From Flavobacteriales bacterium (GTDB lineage: Bacteria; Bacteroidota; Bacteroidia; Flavobacteriales_F; PHOS-HE28): a DNA stretch of 64,000 nucleotides. Below the pieces are notes generated by a model. The model worked only from the letters and a program-made list of their open reading frames with translations, ran no database searches and had not been told where the DNA came from. This document shows positions 17,493 to 27,800 of the stretch, piece by piece. The stretch lies in NCBI GenBank assembly GCA_016717305.1, contig JADKFY010000014.1:62001-126000 (forward strand), in the 5' to 3' direction. Within the stretch, counting starts at the first letter, position 1; the number at the start of each line of letters is the position of its first letter. Position numbers and translations under genes: made by a program.

Positions 17493-18047
17493 ATGGACAC
17501 GTTGCTCACCTTGGCGATAGCCTTCGTTGCAGGCATTGTTTTCTACTACATCGACCTGAGCAAGGGTCGTCGGTGGAATACGCGATGGTACGATCTCACG
17601 CACCAACACAAGAGCCCAATTTTGTTGGACAAGGGGCTGGTCCATCTGCAAGCGTTCCAGCAGAAATTGGTGATGGCGATCGTGATCAGCGGCCTCTTCA
17701 CGGCCGTTGCCATTGCGGTGGGTGGTGCACACGCGTTGCTGGACCTGGTCACCGGGGCCATTGCCGTGGTGGGCCTGATGCTCGGTTTCTACGCCGCCGT
17801 GCTGATCTTCAAGAGCCGATTCAACATGGCACCCGTGCGCGAGGTGCTGGACAAGATGGACCGGATGGAAGCCTCCGCGCACGGAACTGGAACATCGTCA
17901 CCACGCAGCGCTGATCCCGTGCTACGCCCTGACAAGGCCGCACCGGCGGGTGGAGCACCGAAGGAAGAGCCACCGACCGAGGACAAGCCGTCCCGCAATG
18001 CTGCGGGATGGCGGGCGGGCATCAAGAAGATCATGGACAAGAAGTGA
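17493..18047 (+). CDS. small inner-membrane protein, fifth gene of the operon
   Basis: The 184-residue protein has three hydrophobic segments, at about residues 3-20, 58-80 and 84-106, followed by a Pro/Ala-rich soluble tail (APAGGAPKEEPPTEDKP) ending in a basic helix WRAGIKKIMDKK. It is probably an inner-membrane protein with a cytosolic tail that could tether the soluble operon products. Its stop is fused to the next start as TGATG. The family is not recognised. Confidence 0.7.
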   Translation: MDTLLTLAIAFVAGIVFYYIDLSKGRRWNTRWYDLTHQHKSPILLDKGLVHLQAFQQKLVMAIVISGLFTAVAIAVGGAHALLDLVTGAIAVVGLMLGFYAAVLIFKSRFNMAPVREVLDKMDRMEASAHGTGTSSPRSADPVLRPDKAAPAGGAPKEEPPTEDKPSRNAAGWRAGIKKIMDKK

Positions 18048-19660
18048 TGCGCACTTCACCGATGCCCGTAGAACAGGACGACGATAAAGGCCAGCTCTAC
18101 TGGCTTGTGTACAACGTGCGCAAGGGGATCACGCGCCGCGTTGGTTCATGGATCAAGCGTAAGCCTGTCGTTGCGCTGATCGTGTTCCTGGTCGCGTTGT
18201 ACAGCTTGTTCGTGATGCGTGCCATGTACCAACCGGTCGTGTTGGGTTTCCGCAAGTATTTCTTCTGGATCCTGATACTTCTTTTCCTGATCTGGTTGGT
18301 GCGTAAGCTCTTCCGTCGAAGCACGGCATGGAAGAAGGTGATGGGTTCACTCGTCAGCCTTTTGCTCATCATGGCCGTGGCTTGGATACTGCCGCGTCTG
18401 GTCCACTATGGATCGCAATACGTGTACTACAACGAGCTGAACAAAGTGCAGGTGGACCAACTCCCGATAACCGGTCACGAACGCATCCAGCCGATCAGTT
18501 CCATCCATACCCTCACGGACCAAGAAGCACTTTCCGAGACCGAGGATGCCACCATGCCGCGCTTCGTCCGCAACAGCGAAGGTGGCTATGGATACACCAC
18601 GGCGATCGGTCCTTCCAAAGCGTACAAGGTGCAGCAGTTCTCCAAGGACATGTATGAGGTTATCAGCATCCCCGGCGATCTCCCTTCCCCGAATTTCTCT
18701 TCCGATTACCGAGATAAGGTCGAATTCGAAGTGGGCGAATTCCTGCTCTTCAGCAAGAACACGCATACCGCCGTTGTAAAGCGGTTCGATCCGTGGAAGT
18801 ACTGCACCATGGAGCCTTCCGATCCGGTCTATCTCCAGAACGATGATGGCGAATGGGTGCAGGTGGTCCCCCTGACCAAATGGGTCGGCTTTGTATTCCC
18901 GCGCCCGGTCTTCGGTGGGGTCATGGTGATCGATCAACACAAGTCGACCGACACGTATGCGGAACGCTTGTTCCTTGGAAAGGGATCCTTCATATCCGCG
19001 GAGGCAATTGCTGACCACCCTTTCCTGCAAGGGCAAGATGTGATGCCGCGTGAAGTGACCCGTTACATCGCTGAAAGCTTTCGTTTCCGGCGAGGCTTCA
19101 TGGCACCCATGCCGGGCTATCACGAAGGCGACATACGCGTGCCGCAATTAGCGGAAGGGCAGGACCCGCAACCGTTCGTGGTCTATTCGGAATTGAAGGG
19201 CGCAGTGGGCAAGCTGCACAATTACTTCGGTCTGGAGCCATTCGAAGAAGCGAAGAAGGGGTTGAGCGTAAGCCTCTTCATACCGGGCGATGGCATGGCG
19301 CAGGTCTACTTCATTGACCATACGATGAGCGGTACTGCATACATGGGCAGCAGCGCGGTGGGCGCCAAGATCATTGAGAGCCGGAAAGAATATGATTGGT
19401 CGCACAGCTATCCTGCGGAGACCCGTCCCTACATCCGAACGATCGGTGGGGTGGACCGCCTGTTCTGGTTGAGCACGATCGTAACGCGTGCAGGCGATGG
19501 TCAAGGGCGATCCATCGGCGGAAGTATGCCCGAGATCACCATAACGGATGCTGTTACGGGCAAGGTAACGTGGATACCACAAGATCTGTTGAGTGCACCA
19601 GACCGCTGGATCGAAAAGGTACAAGCGGGCACGGTAGACCACAGACCACGGGAAGAGTAG
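18047..19660 (+). CDS. membrane protein with large soluble domain, last gene of the operon
   Basis: The 537-residue protein has a short charged N-terminus, then three hydrophobic segments at about residues 40-60, 70-90 and 105-125. A soluble domain of about 400 residues follows, probably on the periplasmic side given a positive-inside estimate. The soluble part is strand-rich (VEFEVGEFLLFSKNT, WVGFVFPRPVFGGVMV, DGMAQVYFIDHTMSGTAYMG) with no recognised motif. The ATG at 18047 overlaps the previous stop. It is likely the membrane output or sensing component of the operon; this is inferred from position and topology only. Confidence 0.75.
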   Translation: MRTSPMPVEQDDDKGQLYWLVYNVRKGITRRVGSWIKRKPVVALIVFLVALYSLFVMRAMYQPVVLGFRKYFFWILILLFLIWLVRKLFRRSTAWKKVMGSLVSLLLIMAVAWILPRLVHYGSQYVYYNELNKVQVDQLPITGHERIQPISSIHTLTDQEALSETEDATMPRFVRNSEGGYGYTTAIGPSKAYKVQQFSKDMYEVISIPGDLPSPNFSSDYRDKVEFEVGEFLLFSKNTHTAVVKRFDPWKYCTMEPSDPVYLQNDDGEWVQVVPLTKWVGFVFPRPVFGGVMVIDQHKSTDTYAERLFLGKGSFISAEAIADHPFLQGQDVMPREVTRYIAESFRFRRGFMAPMPGYHEGDIRVPQLAEGQDPQPFVVYSELKGAVGKLHNYFGLEPFEEAKKGLSVSLFIPGDGMAQVYFIDHTMSGTAYMGSSAVGAKIIESRKEYDWSHSYPAETRPYIRTIGGVDRLFWLSTIVTRAGDGQGRSIGGSMPEITITDAVTGKVTWIPQDLLSAPDRWIEKVQAGTVDHRPREE

Positions 19661-19712
19661 GCAGAACACCCGCTACTAACGTGTCAACTTGAACAGGAGA
19701 ACAGGAAGGGGT

Positions 19713-20039
19713 TCACACCTGCACGCCCTTCACCAGCAAGCGTTGCCATGCGGTGTTCCGGCGGAGATAGGTCTTCACGAATGGGCAGTATGGCACCAGC
19801 TTCATGTTATTGGCAGCCACCCAATTCAGCACCATTTCGGTAAGGATATTGGAAACATCCTTGTCCTCGAGTTGCATTGGTACGTGGATGTTCGTCAGGA
19901 AAATACGGTCACCACCCCGATCATATTCCATGCGGGCACGGTGTCCGTCCACAACGATCACGAATTGGCGGGACTCTTCTTCGTCCATCAAAGGAAGCTT
20001 GCTGATGTCCATTACTTCGGTAGATGCCTTGGATGCCAT
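19713..20039 (-). CDS. small GNAT-like N-acetyltransferase (YidJ/Acetyltransf_CG type)
   Basis: The 108-residue protein fits the short GNAT family typified by COG2388. It shows a compact strand pattern (FVIVVDGHRARMEYDRGGDRIFLTNIHVP), the helix LEDKDVSNILTEMVLNWV and the final VPYCPFVKTYLRRNTAWQ, the family hallmark near the acetyl-CoA site. Substrates of these proteins are generally unknown. Convergent with the six-gene operon, it ends about 50 bp from it. A TACCTTTG element lies 4 nt before the ATG, suggesting a leaderless or nearly leaderless message. Confidence 0.85.
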   Translation of the reverse strand: MASKASTEVMDISKLPLMDEEESRQFVIVVDGHRARMEYDRGGDRIFLTNIHVPMQLEDKDVSNILTEMVLNWVAANNMKLVPYCPFVKTYLRRNTAWQRLLVKGVQV

Positions 20040-20043
20040 GCCG

Positions 20044-20051
20044 CAAAGGTA
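20044..20051 (-). promoter_or_regulatory. -7 element immediately before the acetyltransferase start
   Basis: The minus strand reads TACCTTTG followed by CGGC and the ATG. With transcription starting about 5-7 nt after the element, the mRNA would begin at or within the start codon. Confidence 0.45.
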
Positions 20052-20092
20052 CCGCTATTCGATCATTTGTGGAACTGGCGGTATGAGCGGAC

Positions 20093-20938
20093 TCAGAAGT
20101 TCAGGGTGGCGCTCAGGAATGGCAGCCCGACCGCTGTGATCTTCTTGGTGTACTCCTTGTCGTACGTCAACCCCACGTCAATTGCCAGGTTATCCCCAAG
20201 GATCCGCACTCCTAAGCTGTGGGTATAGAAGGATCGGTCCGGGTCCGTAAAGATCCAGTTCTCGGTCATCAGCATGACATTGGTAAAGAGCCGAAGTGCA
20301 CCGCCAACATTGAGCACGGGGCTTCGCCCGGCGTCCTTTCCATCGTGTGTCCATCCCCCGGCCACCGTGATCTGGTTGTTCATGCTGCCAATGGTGATCA
20401 TGGCCATGCCCAAGGCGAAACCGGAGCGCAGTTTGGTCTCGGGCGGCACTTCGGCACCAACAGGAACACGGGTATTGATGTACATGCCCGAAACCCCGAT
20501 ATGGATGATCTCCGAAACACTGCCGCTGGCTTGTAACCGTGCTGTGAAAATGGGTCCACCGGTACGGGCACGGATCAAGGAAACCAGGTCCAATGCGGCA
20601 CCCACCGATACGTGGTTCGTAAGGCCATACGCAACGGTATTGAGCGAGACCATGGTGTTCTTGTAATAGCCATCGCGCTTCTTCAGTGGGATCGCCGTTG
20701 TGGTCAGGAAGTAATGTGAACCGTAGGTGTTCTTCGCCCTGCGGAGGCGCGATGTGGCCCTGCGTGGAGGAACACCGTTGAACAAAGCGGGTGCGTCAAC
20801 AACTTCTGCAACCGCAGCAGCGTAGGCTGGGAAATGCGCAATATCAAAAAAGGCAAGGGCGATGACGCAAAGCCACCGCCAATGGGCTATCCGGACCCTT
20901 GATACAAGAGAATGGGAGGGAAGAGGCGCGGAATGCAT
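20093..20938 (-). CDS. probable outer-membrane beta-barrel protein, unknown family
   Basis: The 281-residue product has an N-terminal hydrophobic stretch (WLCVIALAFFDIAHFPAYA) that can act as a signal peptide after a long basic n-region. From about residue 70 it alternates short amphipathic strands (HVSVGAALDLVSLI, HIGVSGMYINT, NQITVAGGWTHDG, LRLFTNVMLMTENWIF) and ends in a phenylalanine, as outer-membrane barrels often do. No named family is recognised. The true start may be one of the later codons before the hydrophobic stretch. Confidence 0.6.
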   Translation of the reverse strand: MHSAPLPSHSLVSRVRIAHWRWLCVIALAFFDIAHFPAYAAAVAEVVDAPALFNGVPPRRATSRLRRAKNTYGSHYFLTTTAIPLKKRDGYYKNTMVSLNTVAYGLTNHVSVGAALDLVSLIRARTGGPIFTARLQASGSVSEIIHIGVSGMYINTRVPVGAEVPPETKLRSGFALGMAMITIGSMNNQITVAGGWTHDGKDAGRSPVLNVGGALRLFTNVMLMTENWIFTDPDRSFYTHSLGVRILGDNLAIDVGLTYDKEYTKKITAVGLPFLSATLNF

Positions 20939-21046
20939 CCGGGGTAAGACGGGGTGCTGTGCGAATAGATGCCTTGGAACTAGGAGAAAGTGCGGTCAAG
21001 ATAGGCTGGTTATCATTTCCAATGGCAAGCACTAGCTTTCCGCCGC

Positions 21047-23524
21047 ATGGAAGGTTTGTTCGTCTTGCTCGCACTGATCCCGATCGCCTTGGTGGTGCTC
21101 ATGGTAAGGTTATTGGTGCGCATGGGCGCGTTGATGCGTGACTTGCGGCAGATGCAAGAGCAGTTCACGGCTTTGCTGAGCCGCCCAGAAGCACATCGCA
21201 GTGCCGCTGAAGCACCCTTTTCTACGCGTACGGAAGAAGATCTGACAAGTGAACAATTCGTTTCCGTTCCACCACCGATCATCACTCCGCCACCGACACC
21301 GCCAAAAGTGGAAGAGGAGCCTGCGATCGAACACATGTGGGAACTGGTCCCGGAACCGATCTTGTTCGCGGACACTATTGAACAGATCCGACCGGACCCG
21401 ATCCACGAGGATCCCTACCACACCATTCCGCCAGAACCGCCCCGAACACCCAAGCCATCCTTCTTCGAACGACACCCGGACCTTGAGAAATTCATTGGGG
21501 AGAACCTGATCAACAAGATCGGTATTACAGTGCTGGTCATCGGTATCGGACTGCTGTTGAAGTATGCGATCGGGCAGGGAATGATCAGCGAGACTGGACG
21601 CACCTTGATCGGCCTGGTTGCTGGTGGTGTGCTGTTGTTCTTCGCGCACCGATCACGTAGCGGGTTCCGAGCCTTCAGTTCGGTGTTGGTCGCCGGTGGC
21701 ATTGCGGTGTTCTACTTCACCATTGCCATCGCGTTCCACCAATACGGCTTGATCGGGCAATTGCCGGCGTTCGGGATCATGGTAGTGATCACGGGGCTCG
21801 CCGTGTTGTTGACCTTGTCCTACGATCGCAAGGAGCTGGCGGTGATAGCGTTGCTTGGCGGCTTGGCAACACCCTTTATGGTCAGCACCGGTGAGGGGAA
21901 TTTCCGTGTGCTCTTCACCTACCTACTGATATTGGACGTGGGCATGTTGGTCCTGGCGAATTACAAGAAATGGCACATCATCAACATGATATCGTTCGCG
22001 GGCACGGTGTTGATCTTCGGCAGTTGGGCCACGATGCGCTACCCCGACCTTGATCCACAACCGGCTTTGCAAGCCTTCGCCTTCGCAACGGCATTCTTCC
22101 TGGTCTTCTTCGGCATGAACCTGCGTTACAACCTGCGCCATAAGGAGGCATTCGTGGCACTGGATCATATCCTGCTGTTATTGAACACGGCGCTTTATTA
22201 CGGAGTCGGCATTTACCTGTTGAGTGATCTCACAGTTCGGGTAACGGGCCTCTTCACCGTTTTGTTGGGTCTTTTCTACATGGTGTTCGCGTGGTACTTC
22301 CATCGGCGGGAAGGCATACCGAGCGCGTTGAAATTCCTGTTGATCGGCTTGGTGCTCACTTTCATCAGCTTGGCTGCTCCGGTTCAATTAGAGGGCAACC
22401 ACATCACGTTGTTCTGGGCTGCGGAGGCTGTGTTGCTACTATGGTTCGCCCAGCGTGCGGGCATCCGGTTGGTGGAACGCGGTGCGGTGCTTGTCATGGT
22501 GCTTATGCTCTTCAGTTTGTGGATGGATCTTGAGCATATCTATGGCTGGGGAGGAGCAGAGAACATGCGACCACTTTTGAACAAAGGCTGGATAACCGGC
22601 ATGGTGGCGGCGATCGCGTTGGGTGCGGTCACCTTCTTGTTGCGAAAACGCGAACCGGAACACCTCGTGGTTCGCGGCATCCGTGCATCCGTTTTGGCCC
22701 AGGTCACCGCCGCCATCGGAGTGCTCGTACTCTATGTCGCCAACTATTTGGAGCAGCGCTATCAGCTCGGTCGCACCTTGGACAGCAATGTGGTGGACAT
22801 GGCCCTGATGGCCTACACCCTGCTATTTGTATTGGTGCTGGAAGTGGCCACCCGCAGCGCGATCCTTCTTGTCCGCAGCGCTGTTGGTTTGTTGTTGATC
22901 GTGTGCGGTTTCGCCTACATCACGCAATTCTATTCCAGCAGCAGATGGGCGCTGGAGATGGCCCAACACGGGACTGGCGGCGGTGGTTTCCTTTCCTTCC
23001 ATTACGTGGCCATGGTGCTAATGGTGATCGCGACCGTACGGATCACGCATGTGGCAAGGGAGCGCATCGCACGACCCTCAAAACCGTGGAATATCTACCT
23101 ATGGTGCATGTGTGCATTCATCGTGGTGTTCGCCAGCCAAGAGTTGGACCATGCCATGTTGCTGGGCCGAACAGGAACCGCAGCGATGTTGGACAATGCA
23201 CGGCGCGTTGGTTACCCGATCCTTTGGGGCATCTGCTCCTTCACAATGATGTGGTACGGCATGAGGGCACATATGCGAATGATGCGGGTGATCGCCCTCA
23301 CGCTTTTCGCGATAACCCTGCTCAAGCTCTTCTTGTTCGACCTCGGCGAATTGAGTGAAGGCGGTCGTGTGGCGGCGTTCATTTTCTTGGGAGCGTTGCT
23401 TTTGGTGATCTCCTTCATGTACCAGAAATTGAAACTGCTTTTGGTTGAAGACGCTCCTGCAGGTCTCGGTCACGAGGACGCGGCACCGATTGAAGGTGAA
23501 GGGTCTCAAAACGAAGGAAGTTGA
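21047..23524 (+). CDS. DUF2339 polytopic membrane protein
   Basis: The 825-residue protein starts with one hydrophobic helix and a Pro-rich soluble linker (PPPTPPKVEEEP), then about 20 or more membrane segments starting at FIGENLINKIGITVLVIGIGLLLKYAIGQGMI, the diagnostic DUF2339 opening. Function is unknown; the family is inner-membrane and often linked to cell-envelope work. The next gene, DUF3999, is its usual partner. A TAGCTTTC element ends 6 bp before the ATG, implying a very short leader. Confidence 0.9.
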   Translation: MEGLFVLLALIPIALVVLMVRLLVRMGALMRDLRQMQEQFTALLSRPEAHRSAAEAPFSTRTEEDLTSEQFVSVPPPIITPPPTPPKVEEEPAIEHMWELVPEPILFADTIEQIRPDPIHEDPYHTIPPEPPRTPKPSFFERHPDLEKFIGENLINKIGITVLVIGIGLLLKYAIGQGMISETGRTLIGLVAGGVLLFFAHRSRSGFRAFSSVLVAGGIAVFYFTIAIAFHQYGLIGQLPAFGIMVVITGLAVLLTLSYDRKELAVIALLGGLATPFMVSTGEGNFRVLFTYLLILDVGMLVLANYKKWHIINMISFAGTVLIFGSWATMRYPDLDPQPALQAFAFATAFFLVFFGMNLRYNLRHKEAFVALDHILLLLNTALYYGVGIYLLSDLTVRVTGLFTVLLGLFYMVFAWYFHRREGIPSALKFLLIGLVLTFISLAAPVQLEGNHITLFWAAEAVLLLWFAQRAGIRLVERGAVLVMVLMLFSLWMDLEHIYGWGGAENMRPLLNKGWITGMVAAIALGAVTFLLRKREPEHLVVRGIRASVLAQVTAAIGVLVLYVANYLEQRYQLGRTLDSNVVDMALMAYTLLFVLVLEVATRSAILLVRSAVGLLLIVCGFAYITQFYSSSRWALEMAQHGTGGGGFLSFHYVAMVLMVIATVRITHVARERIARPSKPWNIYLWCMCAFIVVFASQELDHAMLLGRTGTAAMLDNARRVGYPILWGICSFTMMWYGMRAHMRMMRVIALTLFAITLLKLFLFDLGELSEGGRVAAFIFLGALLLVISFMYQKLKLLLVEDAPAGLGHEDAAPIEGEGSQNEGS

Positions 23525-23571
23525 TGGTTGCATGTCGATCAACCCGTGATCAACAACCGATAAAAGGCGCA

Positions 23572-24798
23572 ATGCAAAAAGCCATTCTATTCAATCTTGT
23601 CTTCCTCGCCGGCATTGCCCAAGCACAGCAATGGCAAGCAGTCCTACCGACCATCGAAAGATCCGGCCTACATGCGATCATTTTGGGTCCGGAATTGATC
23701 GGAGCATCGCGCGAAGACATCGGTGATCTGCGCCTAGTGGACAGCACCGGACAGGATGTGCCCTACTTGTTGCGAATGGCCGGATCGGGTCCCGTTCGAT
23801 CACGTTTTGTGCCCTACGAATTGGTGCGCAATGAGGTGTTGCCCAAGAGCACGGTGGTGGAGATCGAACGTCCGCAAGACCAACAGATCGATGAGTTGCA
23901 TATCTGGGTCCGTCCGGTTGAAGTCCGCAAACAAGTGCGCATAACGGGCAGTGACAACGGCACAAAATGGTACATGGTGAAGGACGATCATGTGGTGCCG
24001 CAAGGAGCCCGGGGCGAACCACCACACCAAGTCTTGTTGCTCGAAGTCCCGCGCAGCGACTACCGGTATTTGCGCATCACCTTGAACGATTCGTTGACCG
24101 CTCCCATGCAGATCTTGGGTGTAGGCCGTTTTGTTGAACAAGCACTTCCTGCGCGCTACACCGAGGCTACGATCAATTGGCAACAACGCGACTCAGCAGG
24201 CACCACCACGTTGTATGTAAGCGCCGAACGGCCGGTCCTGGTTGAACGCATTTCATACGCGGTGCGCGACACGTTGCCATTTCACCGTTCGGGTCAAATG
24301 AGAGCGACGCATTCAACCGAGATCCGCGACCGCAGAAAGCGACGCACCGTGGAACAGGAAATGACCTTGGCATACTTCACCCTTGCCTCTGACCTGGACC
24401 ACGTCATCACACTACCTGGTTCGCAGGAAAAGGAATTCGACCTGCGTATCGACAACCGCGATGATCGACCGCTGCGTTTTTCGGACCTGAAAGTGTACCA
24501 AGTGGAACGCACGATCTTGGCCAATTTGGAGCCAGGCATGCGCTACCATTTCACCACCGGTGATCCCGAACGGCATGCGCCCAAATTCGATATGGCGCAC
24601 TTTCAAAAGGACCTGCTCGCACCCGTTGCAACCATAGACCATGCGTCCCTGCAAGCCATGCCAAAGGACAAAAAGGCGGGTCCTGCCTTTGATCCTGCGA
24701 AATGGTGGATCTGGGTGATCATCCTCGCGTTAATGGTGGGTATGGGGTTGATGGCGGTGAAGATGTTGGGGAAGGAAGGTGATGTTGCTTCACATTGA
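23572..24798 (+). CDS. DUF3999 family exported protein
   Basis: The 408-residue protein starts with a signal peptide (ILFNLVFLAGIAQAQQ), continues with strand-rich modules including ASREDIGDLRLVDSTGQDVPYLL, a typical DUF3999 segment, and ends in a membrane helix (WWIWVIILALMVGMGLMAVKML) with a short cytosolic tail. It is therefore probably a periplasmic domain anchored at its C-terminus. DUF3999 genes are commonly paired with DUF2339, as here, where the gap is about 50 bp. The start at 23572 is preferred to an ATG at 23524 because it directly precedes the signal peptide. Function unknown. Confidence 0.85.
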   Translation: MQKAILFNLVFLAGIAQAQQWQAVLPTIERSGLHAIILGPELIGASREDIGDLRLVDSTGQDVPYLLRMAGSGPVRSRFVPYELVRNEVLPKSTVVEIERPQDQQIDELHIWVRPVEVRKQVRITGSDNGTKWYMVKDDHVVPQGARGEPPHQVLLLEVPRSDYRYLRITLNDSLTAPMQILGVGRFVEQALPARYTEATINWQQRDSAGTTTLYVSAERPVLVERISYAVRDTLPFHRSGQMRATHSTEIRDRRKRRTVEQEMTLAYFTLASDLDHVITLPGSQEKEFDLRIDNRDDRPLRFSDLKVYQVERTILANLEPGMRYHFTTGDPERHAPKFDMAHFQKDLLAPVATIDHASLQAMPKDKKAGPAFDPAKWWIWVIILALMVGMGLMAVKMLGKEGDVASH

Positions 24799-24824
24799 AC
24801 TGTTCGCCACCCCGGGTGTACCTT

Positions 24825-24839
24825 AAGGGTGCCACCCTT
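24825..24839. repeat. short inverted repeat between DUF3999 and DUF4175 genes
   Basis: AAGGGTG and CACCCTT pair perfectly around one C. It lies just after the DUF3999 stop and just before a promoter element, so it may act as a weak terminator or an operator; no T-run follows. Confidence 0.35.
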
Positions 24840-24849
24840 GGCAAGGTCG

Positions 24850-24857
24850 TAACTTTG
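24850..24857 (+). promoter_or_regulatory. -7 element for the DUF4175 gene
   Basis: TAACTTTG matches TAnnTTTG exactly and lies 41 bp before the ATG at 24899. Confidence 0.45.
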
Positions 24858-24898
24858 TGCAACAAGAACGCGGCACGCCCGTTGTTGTGGAACCATTT

Positions 24899-27800
24899 AT
24901 GCATACCGACAAAGACCATTTGATCAGCAAACTGGATGCCTTCATCCGCAAGTTCTACAAGGACCGCCTGATCCGTGGGGTGCTCTACAGTGTGGGGTTA
25001 TTGGTGGCCTTTTTCCTGATCGCCGCGTTGATGGAATACGTGGGCCACTTCGGCACCGGGGCACGTACAGCGCTGTTCTGGGGCACCGTGGTCGCTGGCC
25101 TTTTTGTGGTCGGCCGCTTCATTGCATTGCCTTTGGTGAAGTTGTTCAACTTGGGGGAAGTGATCTCGCACAAGGAAGCGGCGCGGATCGTGGGCACGCA
25201 CTTCAGCGAGGTGAAGGACAAACTGCTCAACACCTTGCAACTGCGCGAAATGGCTTCTGCGCAACCCGACCAACGCGAATTGATCGAAGCCGCGATCGCC
25301 CAACGCAGCCGCGAACTAAGCCCCGTTCCTTTCGCCAACGCCATCGACCTGAGCAAGAACAGGAAGTATTTGAGGTACGCATTGCCACCCTTGTTGTTGC
25401 TGGTCGTTCTGCTCTTTGCGGCGCCGAGCTTGATCACGGGTCCCACCAAGCGATTGATCGCACACAGCAGTGAATTCATCCCCGATGCGCCGTTCCGTTT
25501 CGTGCTGTTGAACGACTCGTTGGAAGTGCCCGAAGAGCAGGATTTTGAAGTGACCGTGGAGATCCAAGGTCAGGCCATTCCCCAGCAAGTGGACCTGGAA
25601 ATAGACGGCCAGAAGATCCCGCTGGTGAAGAAGGACGCCGTTCGGTTCACGCACCGTTTCCGCAATGTGCAGGAAGCGGTTGCCTTCCGTTTTTCCGCTG
25701 AAGGCTTCAACTCAAAGACCTATACGCTGAATACCATTCCCGACCCGTTGCTTTTGGATTTCAGCCTGTCGCTGGATTTTCCCGGCTACCTCGGCAGGCC
25801 CAACGAGACCGCCAACAACACCGGTGACCTCACGGTTCCTGCCGGCACGCGCATTACCTGGAACGTGAACGCACGCAGCTCCGATGCCTTGGACATGGTC
25901 TTCGACGACAGCACGTACACGCTAACTCCTGTCGCCACCGATGCAGGCCGGGGTGGAGTTGGCAAGGCAGATGTGTTCCGCTCTTCGCGCCGTTTCATGC
26001 AGAGCCGGACGTACAAGATGTCGCCGCGTAACGGTGCACGTTCCGCCCGCGACCCGTTGCAGTATCGTGTAGAAGTAGTGCCAGACCTCTACCCCACGAT
26101 CAACGTGGAGACCAAGACCGACAGCACGGCACTGAAGCGCATGTTCTACCGCGGCGAAGTGGGCGATGATCATGGCTTCAAGCGACTGCTCTTCCACTAC
26201 CGTTTCGTAAGCGGTGGCGACAGCGTGCCGGAGAACTTGCGCACCGGGGTGAAGGAATTGCCGATCGACGCGCGCAACACCCGACAGGAATTCTTCCATA
26301 GCTGGGATATGTACGCCTTCACCATAAACCCCGGCGACAAGATCGAGCACTGGTTCGAAGTGTGGGACAACGACGGTGTGCATGGCAGCAAGAGTGCGCG
26401 CAGCACCCCGCAGGTGTTCGCCGCGCCCACGTTGAAGGAACTCGCCAAGCAAGAAGATGCGCAGGCGGAAGCCATCAAGGGCGGATTGAAGGAGAACATC
26501 AAGGAGGCGCAAGACCTTCAAAAGGAATTGGACAAACTGCGTCGGGAAATATTGGAGAAGAAGGACGTGAACTGGCAGGACAAGCAGAAGCTGGAGAACG
26601 TGATGCAGCGCCAGCAACAGCTGCAAAAGGAGATCGAGAAGAGCAGCGAACAACTGCGCCAGAGCCAACAACAGCAGCAGGAATTCCGTCCGAATGATGA
26701 GCGCCTATTGGAGAAGCAGCAACAAGTGCAGGAACTCTTCGAGAACGTGTTAAGCGAAGAAATGAAGGAGCTCTACAAGCAAGTGCAAGAGCTGATGGAG
26801 AAGTTGGACAAGGACAAACTGCAAGAGCAATTGCAGGATATGAAATTGGGCCAAGAGGACATCGAGAAGGAGTTGGACCGTGCATTGGAACTGTTCAAGC
26901 GGATGGAGGTGGAGCAGAAAGCCGACGATATTGCAAAGCAGTTGGAGGAGCTTGCGGAGAAGCAGGAAAAGTTGAGCGAGGAGACCAAGGAAGGCAAGAC
27001 CGATCAGGAAGAATTGAAGAAAGAACAAGAAGCCTTGAACAAGGAAATGGAAGAGCTCCGCAAGGAGGTGGACGAGCTCGAGAAGAAGAACGAGGCCTTG
27101 GAAGAACCCATGGACATCCCCAAGACCGACGAGCAGGAGCAGGGCATCCAGGATGAGCAGAAGAAGAGCGGCGAAGAGCTCGAGAAGAAGCAGAACGGCA
27201 AGGCCAGTGACGCGCAGAAAAAGGCCGCCGAGCAAATGGAGCAACTCGCTTTCCAAATGAAGAGCGCAATGCAAAGCAACGAGGAGGAGCAGAGCGAGGA
27301 GGATATGGACGCGCTCCGGCAACTGCTGGAGAACATCGTGCAACTGAGCTTCGATGAGGAAGCCCTGATGGAGGATCTGGCTACCACCAGCACCAAGGAC
27401 CCGCGCTTCGTGGACCACGGCCGAACCCAGCGCAAACTGCGCGACGATGCCAAGGTGATCGAGGATTCGCTCTTCGCATTGAGCAAGCGGGTTCCTCAAT
27501 TGCAGAGCATTGTGAACCGGGAAATGAACGCGGTGAACGACAACATGGACGAGGCCACCAAGTTCATGGGCGAGGCACGTGCCAACGAACGCTACAAGCC
27601 CATGGCCGCGGACAAGCAGCAACACGCCATGACCAGCTTGAACAACTTGGCTTTGCTGCTGGATGAGGCCCTTCAACAGATGATGGCCCAGATGAACGCA
27701 CAAGGCAAACCGGGCAGCGGCAGTTGCAAAAAGCCCGGCGGCAGTGGCAGTGGCAAAGGAGGGAAGAAGATGGCCAAGATGAAGGCGAACCAGGAGACAC

